From: Cladorrhinum sp. PSN259 | Taxonomy: Eukaryota; Ascomycota; Sordariomycetes; Sordariales; Podosporaceae | NCBI GenBank assembly: GCA_033725935.1 | Contig: MU867103.1 | Coordinates: forward strand, 124,001-188,000 | Length of the DNA: 64,000 nucleotides | Reading direction: 5' to 3' | In this document: positions 46,504 to 58,437 of the stretch, piece after piece | Layout: each line of letters opens with the position of its first letter | How positions within the stretch are numbered: position 1 is the stretch's first letter | The notes under the pieces: model-generated | The model's input: the letters and a program-made list of their open reading frames with translations, nothing else | What the model was told of the DNA's origin: nothing | The model's database searches: none | Position numbers and translations under genes: made by a program

Positions 46504-48369
46504 ATGTTTTCTGCTCGCATTAGGTTACGAGCGTCTCTCCTCCGGCCACAAGATGGCTACCCGAAGTTATTACAGCGCAGAAGCTTAATAGTAATAAAAT
46601 CGGAGCATTTCCAAGCCACAAGACCGATAGCAAAACAGCTGCAAGCAACGAATATTTGGAAGCCCAGAGGAGCAGCAAAGAAAAAAAGCCTAGTCAAAGG
46701 CGACAAGTTCCGAGTCAACTGCGTCAGCGAAGAGCTATGCGACGATGTCATCAAGTATATCGGCCCAACCCTCGACCGCCATAAAGGATGCGACATCGTA
46801 GATCTCTTCCCCGGCGTCGGCCTATGGAGTCGAACGATGCATGATCTGCTGCAGCCACGATCCCACATTCTCCTTGAACCCGACGAAGAGCTTTACACAC
46901 CGTTTCTTCGACCGCTCCTCGAGAGACCGGGCGTCCGCCTCATCCCAGAATCAGGCATCGTCTGGGAGGACTTGAACAGGGCCCTAAACCCGAGCACTTT
47001 ACCTCACCAGGTTGAAAGACGATATGCGCCGGACGAGACACCAGAGCGCAACGATACACTACTGGTCCTGGCAAACCTTTCGATATTCCCCAAGAGAAAA
47101 TTCAGATCCTTCGACAGTCTTGCGCAGCTGGTGCTGTATCAGCTCATCTCGTCGATCCGCCCCGGCGCCCTGATTCAGAAGTACGGCTTGGTCCGAATGC
47201 TCGTGTGGACCGCAGACATTGAGAAATTCGGCTGCATCCCCCGAACCATCCAGCGGCGAAGACGGCAGGCCTTCGAAACCGAGATCAACACCGACCACGT
47301 CACCGAAATTGCCGGCGCCGATACCGCGAATGTCGACAACAACACGCAATCTGCCCGCGGTTTCTTCCGAGACACGAGCATCGACATGGAGAGCATGGAT
47401 CTGACATATAAACGCATGAAAGAGGCCGGGTTCTCGCCCATTCCGGGACGCGAGACGCAGATGCTGCGCGACTACCTCGACCTCGTTGCTGCCGGGGAAA
47501 AAGACTTCGTCGCTGGCGAAAAGGCCGCCGTGATGCTTCGACCGTTCCGCCAAGAGCTGACGGAATTAGAGGCCAAAAAGGAAAGAGGTGAACTCAAGGA
47601 GGGTTCCGAGGACTGGAAAAGATACAAGCGCGTGTACTACAAGGCCAACTGGACGAATAGGCGCCAGGGCACCTCGATGGAGGTGCTCAAAGAGATGCAA
47701 GACGTAGAGGAGCTGTGGAAGAAAGCCCACACGGCCAAGGCCAAGACGACCAAGGAGCGAGCGATCAAGAAAGCAGAAAATGCCGACGCCGAGTGGAACC
47801 AGCGAATCGACAAGCTCGAGAAGACGCTTGCAAATGAGTTTTTGCTCATGCGCGACAATCTGCACGTCGTCAAGCAGGACCCGCCAGTCCTCAACTGGGA
47901 CAGACGGTACGTTGATCCGTTGGTGGTCAAGGACGACGAGTTCTTCCCCGCCGTCCCTTGCTCCCTGCTCGACATCCAGCCCAAAGCCATCGAACCGGTC
48001 CTTCGCGAGATGGGTCCAGGAAGTTCAAGGGCAGGCGACACGTTTGACATTTTGTTGCGGGCGCTCATGTCGTACACCACGGCGCCGATTGCGAAAGCCC
48101 TGGACGGAATTTACCCTGGTGCCGCGGAGGCGATAATACCCAACTGCCCGAGCTTGGTCGACCCGGCTACGGGAGGCAGGTATACAAAGGGGTACGGCGA
48201 GCTCACGGCGCGGACTCTCAATGTCAAACAGCTGGTTGAGATTGCGGAGGCGTGGAATAAGTGGCCCTTCAAGCCAGATTGGCCTGAACTGGTGGCCAGG
48301 TCGTCGACGGAGGATACGGTGGAGAATTATGAAGGGGAAAGCCAGTCTACCAGTCGATGGGACTTCTGA
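46504..48369 (+). CDS. MTF1: Mitochondrial transcription factor 1-like (rRNA dimethylase fold)
   Basis: Single exon, 621 aa. An Arg-rich start (MFSARIRLRASLLR) looks like a mitochondrial presequence. A class-I SAM-dependent methyltransferase fold follows: DIVDLFPGVGLWSR (motif I, 97-110), ILLEPDEELY (motif II) and LVLANLSIF (near 187) in place of the catalytic NLPY/NIPY of Dim1/KsgA enzymes. This fits Mtf1/sc-mtTFB, which melts promoter DNA for mitochondrial RNA polymerase. The C-terminal half has a long charged helix (about 360-450) and ends in a fungus-specific extension, making it much longer than the yeast protein (about 340 aa). No intron is needed. The assignment is by motif and layout. 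Confidence 0.8.
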   Translation: MFSARIRLRASLLRPQDGYPKLLQRRSLIVIKSEHFQATRPIAKQLQATNIWKPRGAAKKKSLVKGDKFRVNCVSEELCDDVIKYIGPTLDRHKGCDIVDLFPGVGLWSRTMHDLLQPRSHILLEPDEELYTPFLRPLLERPGVRLIPESGIVWEDLNRALNPSTLPHQVERRYAPDETPERNDTLLVLANLSIFPKRKFRSFDSLAQLVLYQLISSIRPGALIQKYGLVRMLVWTADIEKFGCIPRTIQRRRRQAFETEINTDHVTEIAGADTANVDNNTQSARGFFRDTSIDMESMDLTYKRMKEAGFSPIPGRETQMLRDYLDLVAAGEKDFVAGEKAAVMLRPFRQELTELEAKKERGELKEGSEDWKRYKRVYYKANWTNRRQGTSMEVLKEMQDVEELWKKAHTAKAKTTKERAIKKAENADAEWNQRIDKLEKTLANEFLLMRDNLHVVKQDPPVLNWDRRYVDPLVVKDDEFFPAVPCSLLDIQPKAIEPVLREMGPGSSRAGDTFDILLRALMSYTTAPIAKALDGIYPGAAEAIIPNCPSLVDPATGGRYTKGYGELTARTLNVKQLVEIAEAWNKWPFKPDWPELVARSSTEDTVENYEGESQSTSRWDF

Positions 48370-49896
48370 GTAACGAACTTGATGAGGCCTGTCCCACAGG
48401 CTCTATGCTTATATTCTACTGTACTATATATTACCCAACTTGTCAATACGTAACGCTAGATTCGTATTATGCAACAAACCGAATCTCCATATCTGAGATA
48501 ACCAGTCACTTGGGTTTTTGGCTTGCGCCGGGTCTGGACCCGGAAAATGTTTAGCGTGCACAGTTGTTGGTGGCTTCTAGTCTAATTGTTTTGGATGCAG
48601 AGGAAAAGGGGGCGACATGAATTTGTGCGGGGACAAACCTGCCAGGGGTAATTTCCAGATTCAGGTTCTTGCTCTCAGCTGAAAGATAGGGACTGGTGGG
48701 GTCGGCGGTGAGGCCTCGGCACAAACGCCATCTTCAATTCTTGCGTCCCTGAGCGGCCAGAAGAGTACGACTGTGCCTCTAGCAAAATATACCCCAATCC
48801 AACTGTTACTTGTTTCAGACGGTGGATGAAGATGCAAGGAGGGTGGCTTTTTAAGCATGTGGAGAGCCACGGGGCGTGGGTGTGTGTGTGTGGTAAGGAT
48901 CAGTAGCGTTTTACACTTTACAGGGCCCCCTTTTGCATGCAGATATCAATCAGATGGCAAAAAACGGCAATACTGAGCGGGCAGCATTGAAAAGGGGCGT
49001 AGAGCGGAATATCGGCATTCCGGGGGGGAAACGTACAGACAGTCAATCGTAAATGTGTTTTGAACAGCAACAAGATCCCAAAATTGGAATGCATTGAGTG
49101 TCAAGATACCGACATCTTCTCGCAGCAATCGGAACGCTTGTTCAGCAGGCTTGTGTGATTTCAAAGGTCGAGATCTGGCCCAATTCACATCCCCGCTTAA
49201 TCCACTAGCGTTCTTGCAGGCCAACCACGTCAGCCCTGTGTCCATGGTTTTTCGGGAGGTTGCAACGAGCCAGTGCCACCGCGCCGCGACGCTACCGCTA
49301 CAACCCCCTTTCCAACATATCGATCCGTCGTCTCTTTTTTTTATTCCCTGTCTTGGACTTTTTGTCTTGGTTGCTTGTTTGGTTTCTGTACCACTCGCGT
49401 GCCAAACACACACAACACTTGTACACACCAACTGCGACACCTACGCTCTTTTTTTTTGTCCTTCTTCCCTGCAACAGCTTAGTTTGCTTCTTCTTCTTTT
49501 TCCTGACGCTCCTTTCTCGCCATTCTGCAAACCACCTACCGACCTAACGACAACGACAGGGACGCGAACGAAAGAATACTCTATCATCAAACCACACACC
49601 TGAACTTTATTTCATCTAATTATCTCAGTGGAGGAGTTGCGAGCGCCCCCTTGCGTTAAAACGCCGAATTTGTAATAAGTCATCGTCAGAAGCAAGGAGG
49701 GGAAAGACGGGCATTAAAGTCAAGGAAACGTGGTTGAATTGCGCTGCCCGCCTGATAAGAACCAATTCTCGAATTCTGTACAACGAGCGCTGCGATCAAC
49801 CGAACAAACGACCGATCGAAAAAAAAACGAACGAGGAGTTTCGCATTCTTAATTTTTTATATTTTTTACCGGCAATGCCACTGTAGGTAGCCCAAC
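48370..49896. other. Intergenic with pyrimidine-rich leader of the GT90 gene
   Basis: About 1.5 kb. From about 49320 to 49600 the plus strand is rich in C/T and CA, as in long fungal 5' leaders. A 169-codon frame (49094-49603) starts with GTG and has no family pattern. Confidence 0.5.
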
Positions 49897-51812
49897 ATGG
49901 TTTTCCCAAGACGACCATCCGCATTTTTGCGATTTTTAATACCTGCCGGCCTTTTGGCGCTGGCATTTTACGTCCTCGGCGGACCGACAGACATTTCGCA
50001 GCGCGTCGGGCCTTTTGTTGTCACGACACCATGGGGAACCAAGATTAGCACAGGACAGCACCCGATCGAAGCGTTGATAAAGCGGGCGGAGCAGGATTTC
50101 GAGGACAGGATCGCGGACAAGTCAGACACTGTTGGCGAGGCCGCTGCGGCTTATCGCAAGCGCAGAGGGAGACACCCGCCGCCTGGCTTCGACAAGTGGT
50201 TCGCTTTCGCGCAGGAGAAGAACGCGCTCGTCGTGGAGGACTTTTGGGACCAGATCTACCACGATTTGGAGCCCTTCTGGGGTCTGCCCGCCAAGAGGAT
50301 TCGCAAGGATGCCTGGGACTTTGAGATGCGCATCGAGATCCGCAACGGCAAGGCCACGAGCGGGAGCGACTGGTTCTGGACCAAGATTTGGTTGAACTTG
50401 CTGCACACCATCGAAGATAAGCTGCCGGATATGGACCTTGCGCTCAACGCCATGGATGAGCCCAGATTAGTTGTTCCCTGGGAGGAGATTGATGGGTACA
50501 TGACCAAGGCTGCGGAAACGAGGAAGCTCGCGAATCCGTCGGATATTATTTCCGAATTCCAAACGCTCCCACCGCCTGGTGAAGGGCCTGAGAAGTCTGA
50601 AATTACACCACAGAAGGAATGGGAGAGTGAGAGTGAGTTTTTTCTTTTTTTTTTCTTCTTGACTCTCCAAAAATAATAATAAACTGACGTTGGTGGCTAA
50701 CCGTTGCAGAACACTACTGGCTCATCGCTCGCCGTGGCTGCCCGCCTGAGAGCCTGGCGCGCCAATCACCCGTTATCACCAACTTTGAGAACACCCCCTT
50801 GATCAAGAGCAGCTTCGCCCTCGAGCATATGGAGAATGGCTTCGTATCCAACTACACACTCAGCACTGAATTTTGCCACCAATCGGACCTCCAAGCTCTC
50901 GAAGGCATCTTTGTGGAGCCTCTCAGCACCTCAGCCACCAAGACCATGTTCCCCATGTTTGGCGGTTCCAAGCTGGCAGTCAACAACGAGATCCTCCTCC
51001 CCGCACCCATGTACTGGAACGAGGAAGAGCGGTTTATGGGCAGTAAGGGTGCCGATATTCCGTGGGAGGAAAAGAATGACACTGTTATTTGGCGTGGCGT
51101 GGCTACCGGTGGAAGGAACCACGAGTGGAACTGGAAGTCGTTCCAGCGCCACCGGTTCGTGGCGATGAACAATGCCACCAAGCTCACCCTTGCCGAGACC
51201 CGCAAGGAAGAACCCAACAACTTTGCGCTGCCTCCGGCCCAGTACGGACTCCAGGCCCAGCAGACTGGACACCTCGGACAGTGGGTCGGTAACTGGTCCG
51301 ATGTTGCGTTTGTTGACCTCATGTGCGGCTACAAGGAGCAGGCAAAGGCTCACTGCAACTATACTGATCCTTACTACACCGTTGTCCCTGGCCAGCCCAT
51401 GTCTGAGCAGTTCAAGAACAAGTACTTGCCCGATATCGACGGCAACAGCTTCAGCGGTCGGTACCTTGGTTTCTTGAGGTCCACGTCCTTGCCCATCAAG
51501 GCCACACTCTGGAGGGAGTGGCACGATAGCAGACTGGTGGCGTGGAAGCACTTTGTGCCCATGGATAGCCGGTTTGGAGACTGGTACGGAATCATGGAGT
51601 ACTTCATCGGCAACCCCGAGACTGGCGCCAAGCCGCACGACGAGGCTGCCAGGAGGATTGCCATGGCGGGTCGGGAGTGGGCCGACAAAGTGCTGAGGAA
51701 GGAGGACATGCAGGTTTATGTTTACAGGTTGCTGTTGGAGTACGCCAGGGTGTCTGATCCGAAGAGGGAAAGGATGGGGTGGATTGGCGATTTGGCTGAA
51801 TCCTCTGAATAA
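49897..51812 (+). CDS. CAP10-like glycosyltransferase (GT90)
   Basis: Exons 49897..50632 and 50710..51812 give 612 aa. The short N-terminus and one hydrophobic segment (about 11-28, FLRFLIPAGLLALAFYVLGG) indicate a type II membrane protein, so a Golgi/ER lumenal enzyme. The second exon carries GT90 features: MFGGSKLAVNNEILLPAPMY, DTVIWRGVATGGRN, NWKSFQRHRFV, GRYLGFLRSTSLPIKATLWR and WHDSRLVAWKHFVPMD. Fungal members include Cap10-type xylosyltransferases of glycan or capsule synthesis. Donor sugar here is not known. The 77-nt intron (A|GTGAGT to TTGCAG|AA) restores the frame KHYWLIARRGCP. Start CAACATGG; a long pyrimidine-rich leader precedes it. Confidence 0.9.
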
Positions 51813-54367
51813 AGTGAGAGAAAAAGAGACATGTTGGGTTTTTTTTTCCTTTTGTTGTGCGGGTGTTTTGAAGGTTTCTTATGTTCTTTTTATGTTGTCT
51901 TCAAATACTTGGTGAATTCGTTGTTGCATGGCGGGAACGTTGGAAGTCAATGCTTTTGGCCTGTTTTATTTGTTTAGTCGATTGGACATGCAAGCAGTTA
52001 TTAGGAGCGGAGGAATGCATGGTTTGAATGGAAGAAAAGGGGAGCCAAGAGATACTACACACACACAACACACATGTGACATGGGTGATTTCTGCTCCCA
52101 TCACATGCTTACACACATCCAATGCACAGAGAGAGAAACGCGCCGGCTACATATGTACATATGAAGGAAGGATGGTAATATTTAGTGGTTATTTTATTAC
52201 GCACTTCTGTCTTGTCTTGGTGACTGGAGAAATCTTTCCCTACCTTACCCCCGTTCCTGTAAGTGGGTAGGTGGTGATGCCGTTGATGCAACCTCTTGAT
52301 CGAAAATTTTAATCTTATCAGATCAGATCCGAGTTGCATTTTTAACACCCGCCCCCTGCTCAGCTGCCGGATCTGACCTCTTGCTCCGGGGCCTGCTTTC
52401 TTCTCTTTTGCTCCGTCGGCTTCCGAACTCCGTTCATTGAGAAGATTGAATCCTTGATGGGGGAGTTTCATTGTAGCGGACGGCCGTGGACCTTGAGCCG
52501 AGCATTAGCTTGTTTGTAGCCATGACAGAACGTCTCGCAATCAGGACTCGGACGTAGTACATGGAGACTTGGAGACATCTCACGAGGACAATTGTACCTC
52601 ATGACTCATTAGATAACAAACACAAGGGGACGAACAAGGGCGGAAAAAAAGGGACAAAATGCGTTATCCTAATAACTTGCCTGATCGAAGGGAGGAAAGC
52701 TGATATGCCGAGCCTCTGTTGTGGAGGTGGTTAAATACACTATGTAGCGTCGTTATACGCAGAGGGCGCGAATTATACCAGGTTGCCGGGGTTGCTATGT
52801 ACTTGCAAGCCAGATGAAGCAGACCGGAAAAGTAACCCATGACTGATAAGGGAGAGTACACTACTATAGTAGATAATGTGAAATCAAGACTGTCAATGAC
52901 AATAGCAAAGCTGTCATGTTTGAAGAGAATAACCCAAATATTCATATCATATCATGCATTCCGTTCATCATAATGATGGTTTCGGGAAGAACCCTCTCAA
53001 AGCCATCCAGAACAGGCATGCTTACTAATGATTCCCCCAAGTCCATTTACCAGGGCTGGCATGGAATGAGTTCCTGGCCAAAATCTCTTACCTAAGACCA
53101 GCACACCGCTAATGTATCCACGTGAACATGGGATCGATGGCCAGTCAATCCTTTCCTTCTTCTCTCAAGATACTGCTTGGAAAACCTGCAATGGAAGCCG
53201 AAAAGAAACTGGAAGAGAAGCATGTGGACCCCCTTATCCATGTTATGCACTTTCTCCAAAAATGTCGGCTGGGGGCCCCGGGGCCTTCTGCCGGTGGTAT
53301 CCGCAGGTTGAAACTCCATCCACCCAACCCATCTGTACCTGCCGTTAACTGCAATTGCACTTATAACTTAACGGCAGTCGAGTCCGAGGCGACGTCGCAC
53401 CAACATCATAATCTCTGATTGTTGAGTAAGAAAATCTCGATGGAGTCGGTAAGTGTAGGGATGGGAAGGAAGAAGTAGGCCCGAGAGTATTTTTATTTTT
53501 TATCTTTTGGTGGTCATGAGGGGTGGATGATGTATTACGTGAGTTTTTGTTTTGTGGTATAAAAAGATAAAGAGTTGACACTTTGTCTACTGTCCTTTTG
53601 ATCTTGATGATAACACTTTTTCTCTTCTCATTTACGAGTTCAATTCAATCCGGCTACATCCGGGACCAGTTTTCCCTTCAGCATCGTCGTTGACGCCCTT
53701 ATCTATCTCGTGTGTGTTTTGTGTGTTGTGTGGCTCAGTCCAACATCATTCATCCTCCCACTCCTCAGGTAAGTTTCGGCCGCCAGGTGGGCGTTGCTAT
53801 TGTTAGCTCACCTCCCTGTCACACCGATCCTCGATCTATGTATCACCGTCCCTTTCCGTCCTGCGTACCTGTTTATTCCGGTCCGCCATTCTTCCCCTTT
53901 AAGAAGCTGAAAAGAAAGAGTCCGCTTTTCGGCTCAGTCTTTCCTGGTTCAAAACTGCTATTCGGCGCCTCAATTCAAGGTTGCGGCTGGATTGCAGCGG
54001 TTGCCCCTCGAATTTTCCTTGGCAAACGGCGTCACTGTGCATCCCGATGGCCGTCTGGATGATCTGATGGCATCTGATGCTACCGCTGATCCATCTTCCC
54101 GTTACTGATCTACATTGCGGCACCGGCGGAGCAGTTGGAGCAGTCGACGGTTCCTGAACGATAAGAGAAGCTGTCTCTTCGTCTGAACCTAGACTCTTGT
54201 GACTTTTTTACTACAGCGAATTTTACAAAAGGGAGACTCAATTTCTGACAATTGTAAAGAATTAGCAGCAGGCACTTCTTTGTCACTTTATAGCACGAGC
54301 TTGCCTTTGGACCTACCCCGCGGGATCCCCTTTTCCACCGCCACGTGCCAACCAAAAACTTTCCTCG
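51813..54367. other. Intergenic with probable arginase leader intron
   Basis: About 2.5 kb. From about 53640 on, CT/TG-rich sequence leads to a donor-like CTCAG|GTAAGT (53768/53769) and an acceptor-like TACTACAG (ending 54218), suggesting a 5'-UTR intron of the arginase gene. No coding gene is supported. The frame at 53122-53418 overlaps others and has no pattern. Confidence 0.4.
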
Positions 54368-55588
54368 ATGTCTCCCTCTCGCCTTGACGACACCGCAGTT
54401 AGCGCTGCTCTTGCTCCTTCAACAAAGAAGACAGGAATTGTCGTTCCTCCCTCCCCTACATCAAGCACCGGCTCCCGCACTTTCGGCAATACCTCAATGA
54501 TTGAGTCAAAGTTTCTTTCCAACCCTGAAGACCTCGGCGTCGTTGCCGTAGGGTTCTCAGGGGGTCAGGTATGTTTTTGTGCCCTTTCTCAGTTGCTTAC
54601 CACTTCATTGGCCTAACGTGTGACTCCTACAGTGCAAACCTGGCGTCGACGCAGCCCCCTCAGCCCTCTTCGAAGCCGGCCTCCTCACGCAACTCCGCGA
54701 AGAACTCGGGTACAACCTCCACGGCCATGACACCGTCCACCTCTACCGCGACCTCGTGCCCGCCGACGACCCGCCCCACCGCAACATGAAGAAACCCCGC
54801 GCCGTGTCCGCCGTTACTCGTCGCATCGCCGATCAGGTATACTCCCACGCCAAGGAAGGAAGACTGGTCCTCACGCTTGGAGGTGACCACAGCATCGCCA
54901 TTGGGACGATCGGCGGCACCGCAAAGGCTATTCGCGAGAGGTTGGGGCGGGAGATGGCCGTCATCTGGGTTGATGCGCACGCTGACATAAACACCCCCGA
55001 GACGAGCGGGAGCGGAAACATTCACGGCATGCCTGTTAGTTTCTTGACCGGGCTGGCCACGGAGGAGGACGAGAGCATCTTTGGGTGGTTGAAGAAGGAG
55101 AACCAGATTAGCTTGAAGAAGCTTGTTTATATCGGTTTGAGGGATGTCGATAAGGGGGAGAAGAGGATCTTGAGGGAGAATGGGATCAAGGCTTTTAGCA
55201 TGTTTGATATTGATCGGTAAGTGCTGTCCCTTTGGTAAGACGGAGGAGAGGTTGATGCTAACGATGGGGTTATAGTCACGGCATTGGTCGCGTCATGGAG
55301 ATGGCGCTGGCGCATATCGGCAGCGACACCCCCATTCACTTGTCCTTCGATGTTGACGCGCTCGATCCCATGTGGGCACCATCAACCGGCACGCCTGTTC
55401 GCGGTGGATTGACTCTGCGTGAGGGTGATTACATTTGCGAGTGCGTGCACGAGACTGGGAGCTTGATTGCTGTCGACTTGGTTGAGGTTAACCCCAGCTT
55501 GGCACCACCAAACGATATCGGCGCGCATGAGACCGTTAGAGCAGGCTGTTCGCTTGTGCGGTGCGCATTGGGCGAGAGTTTGCTCTAA
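54368..55588 (+). CDS. aga: Arginase
   Basis: Exons 54368..54568, 54633..55216 and 55276..55588 give 365 aa. Manganese-binding motifs are all present: GGDHSIAIG (His153), VDAHADIN (Asp181, His183, Asp185) and SFDVDALDP (Asp287, Asp289). The C-terminal SLVRCALGESLL is typical. Arginase hydrolyses arginine to ornithine and urea. The first 43 residues are Ser/Thr/Pro-rich and precede a second Met (44, MIESKFLSNP) that matches the start of shorter arginases. In Neurospora the single arginase locus yields 41- and 36-kDa forms, so two starts are plausible here. The exon 1 joint GFSGGQ-CKPGVDAAP and the exon 2 joint DIDRHGIGRV follow the family consensus. Confidence 0.95.
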
Positions 55589-57012
55589 GGGATTTGTTCG
55601 GCTTCTTTTAATTCCCGGTCCATTAGATAGAGATCGCTTTCCCTGGCATCTGTCGGAGGGGGACGGCAAGCATTTTTCTGTTCAAGTTATTCTCATGTAT
55701 ACGGTTTGGGTAGCGCTTTTAGGATCGCATTAGATGGGATTCAGTCGGATAGCAATAGGAAATTGATTCGTGATTTATCAACCGCCCTTGTTCGCGACAG
55801 CCTCAATTCCAAATGACGATGATGTTGCACTTGGTGGGCCGAACTGCCGGTTGGGTGTGGGATGGCTTGCAGTTATCCCCGCCACCTGCATTTTGGTGTG
55901 CTAAAACGGTCCCAGCCACCACTGCACCACCACCACCACTCACATGGAACACACAGCCTGGAGATGTTCCTGTGCCCCTCCCCCGCGCGAAGCCACCCAA
56001 TCTTGTTGTTTCGGGGTAAAAAGCATATCAGAAACAACTCATACATGCATCTTTATCGTTGCTGTTGATTGAGTGAAGCCAAGTTGAATGGCATCATGTG
56101 AAGCATAATAATTGGAACCCAATTGAGCCCAATTGTGATGATTTATAAACTAAGAGCGTTTGTCTTTTATCTTGTTCCATGTCGTGTTGTTGACTCTGTT
56201 GACTGGCTGGTAGGAAGAACCCCTGTCAAATGTTCCTGTCACTGTCACTTTCTTCCTTCTTTTCCTAGAGAGCAGAGGCGCGCCAAGACACCATCAGATC
56301 CCGCGCTTCAAGCTTGCGCGGCGCGGGAGATCCTGAGAAGGAAAAGAAGAAGAGGCGCCGCCGAAAGCCCAACGTGACACAGCTCATCAGTGGTGCATCG
56401 TCGCATTCGCATTATTGTGTTCGGTTTTTTTGTTATTTTGTGTTTCCATTTACTCCGTAACCATCATCCCTCACTTCCCTTTTTCGAGCTCCCCTCCTCC
56501 TCCTCGTCTTTGCGATTTCTGGATTCAGAGGGAAAACAAACTGATTTACCAACCCCTCCAAAAAGAACTCCACACTACCGAACAACGACCGAGACAAGGA
56601 TCCGGATCCGCGCGATCAAGTTTGACGGACGATCCCGAGTGATCAAGATCAGCGCAAAACCGCAATTGACTAGAGGGAAACCTTTTTTTGTTTTTCTTTT
56701 TGCGGGCGCACAAAAACATAGCGAGTTGTGGCCGCCTGGCCGGTCGTCTTACGAACGAGCGAGCGAGCGAGCGCGTGGAAAAAAGATATTGGGTCGAAAA
56801 AGGATTGAAGAAAAAACAAGACAAGAAAGAGGACGGAGTATCATATTAGCGCCGCGACGGTGGAATCGGCGACACGGGTTTTATAACCAAAAAAAAACTA
56901 CGTAACAAACGGACGGCTTTCCTCAACTTCCACCCCGATATCGAGATATACAATCTTTGGTGCGCGCGCAGAAGAAGTTGATTTATTAGACGGAATCCAC
57001 ACCAAAAACAAA
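55589..57012. other. Intergenic, leader of the membrane-protein gene
   Basis: About 1.4 kb. The last 500 bases are a mixed C/T- then A/G-rich leader with a GAGC repeat at 56755-56774. The 171-codon frame at 56390-56905 has no family pattern and is not called. Confidence 0.45.
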
Positions 57013-57679
57013 ATGGCAGCAGCAACATCAACGGTGACGAGCGGCAGCCGCTCGCTCGTCTACTCGCGCCGCGCGCTCTCTGAGCGCGTGCACAAGTACC
57101 ACTGGCCCGCGGTTCAGCTCAACATCTGGATGCTGATCATGCTCATTGCCGCATGCACGATCATCGGCGTGTTTTCGACTTTTATTTCGATTCAGCAGAC
57201 TTTATTACTGCCGATACCGTGGTATGTTTTTCTCCTCTCCTTTCTGGCCCAACTTTTCGCAATACAACGAACAAAAGTTCTGACAATTTACTTCAAGGTA
57301 CTTCCCCTACTACATAACAGTATCGGGCCTCTGCGTCTTCTTCATCCTCCTCCTGCTTTGGCTCATCTACCAGCGCCGCCTCCTGCCCAGCATCGTGATG
57401 ATTGGCGGCTTCATTCTGTTTGTGCTCTGGCTCGTCGGGCTGGTCGTTATTTCCGTTCAGCTCTGGGGCCCCGGCGGCAAGGCCGTGAGCTCAAACTGCA
57501 ACCTGTTCGTGTTCAACCAGAGCCCAAAGGGCCAGAGCCTCGAGACGCTGGCCTGGCTGGAGCAGAGGAGCATATGTCAGAGCTGGCAGGCCGTCTTCGC
57601 TTTTGGATTAGTGGGCGGCGTGTTTTTGTTGTGGATCATGATCATTGCTTATCAGGTTTTTGCTGATGATTCTCAATGA
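57013..57679 (+). CDS. Four-span membrane protein (conserved in fungi)
   Basis: Exons 57013..57221 and 57298..57679 give 196 aa. Four hydrophobic helices are evident: about 36-58 (NIWMLIMLIAACTIIGVFST), 71-92 (YFPYYITVSGLCVFFILLLL), 101-122 (IVMIGGFILFVLWLVGLVVI) and 170-190 (AFGLVGGVFLLWIMIIAYQV). Between helices 3 and 4 lies an extracytoplasmic-type loop with two Cys (SNCNLFV, SICQSWQ), spaced so a disulfide is possible. The layout resembles MARVEL-like small fungal membrane proteins. The 76-nt intron joins PW to YFPYY. Function unknown; start ACAAAATGGC. Confidence 0.8.
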
Positions 57680-58437
57680 GAGGACTTTTGACATTGAGGG
57701 ATTGAGAGAGAGAGAGAGCAAGCACGGAGGGGGTTTATTAGTTGATGTGGGAAATGACTCGAGGAGCAACGATGGTGGGTTTTGGAATTTGTGCGCATGG
57801 GCCTGGCATGGGGGTGGCTTTTTTTTATTTTACTTTCAACTATTTTGCTTTGCATGGTTGAAGGGGATTACAATGGGCTAAGCTGATGTTCAGCTGGGGT
57901 TGATGGATCAAGCCTGGAGGCGTTGAGGAGTTTCGTATATCCTATGCGTTTGATATTAGCAGGCGATTGTTTTTGCACCATCTATGCGTGTTTTTCTTTT
58001 CTTTTTTTATCTCTTTAGTTGTGCAAAGACTGATAAAAGGTCGTCAAATAACGATGGAAGGTAACAATAACGAAGAATTTTATTGCATGAAACATCGAAA
58101 ACCAATAGTTTAAAAAGAAAACAGCTCGCAAAATATCGCGACGCCGTTTATTCATTGACTTCGCGGTTGTCCAAAAATAGTATTAGTTTACGCAACAGAA
58201 ACACCGTAAGCTCCGAGAAAAACGTATTGTACCAGAAAAAAAGAAGAATTTCAGTCATCGTTTCTTCTTCCAACCTATGAAATGAATAAAAGAAGCTGTA
58301 AAGAAGTGACATGCTTTCAATTCAATTTCTCCAGTTTGTTCAAACATCAGTATAAAGAGCAATGTTTCCATAGATATATATATACATGAACAACCAAGGC
58401 CCATAAACTCCACAAACACAAATAGACACATGCACCC
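57680..58437. other. Intergenic between convergent genes
   Basis: About 760 AT-rich bases, with a GA run at 57706-57718. No gene is supported. Confidence 0.4.

Noticed and set aside
49094..49603. 169-codon frame upstream of the GT90 gene
   Set aside because: Starts with GTG, lies in a pyrimidine-rich leader and has no protein pattern.
56390..56905. 171-codon frame upstream of the membrane-protein gene
   Set aside because: Does not start at ATG context of note, composition follows the simple-sequence leader, no family resemblance.
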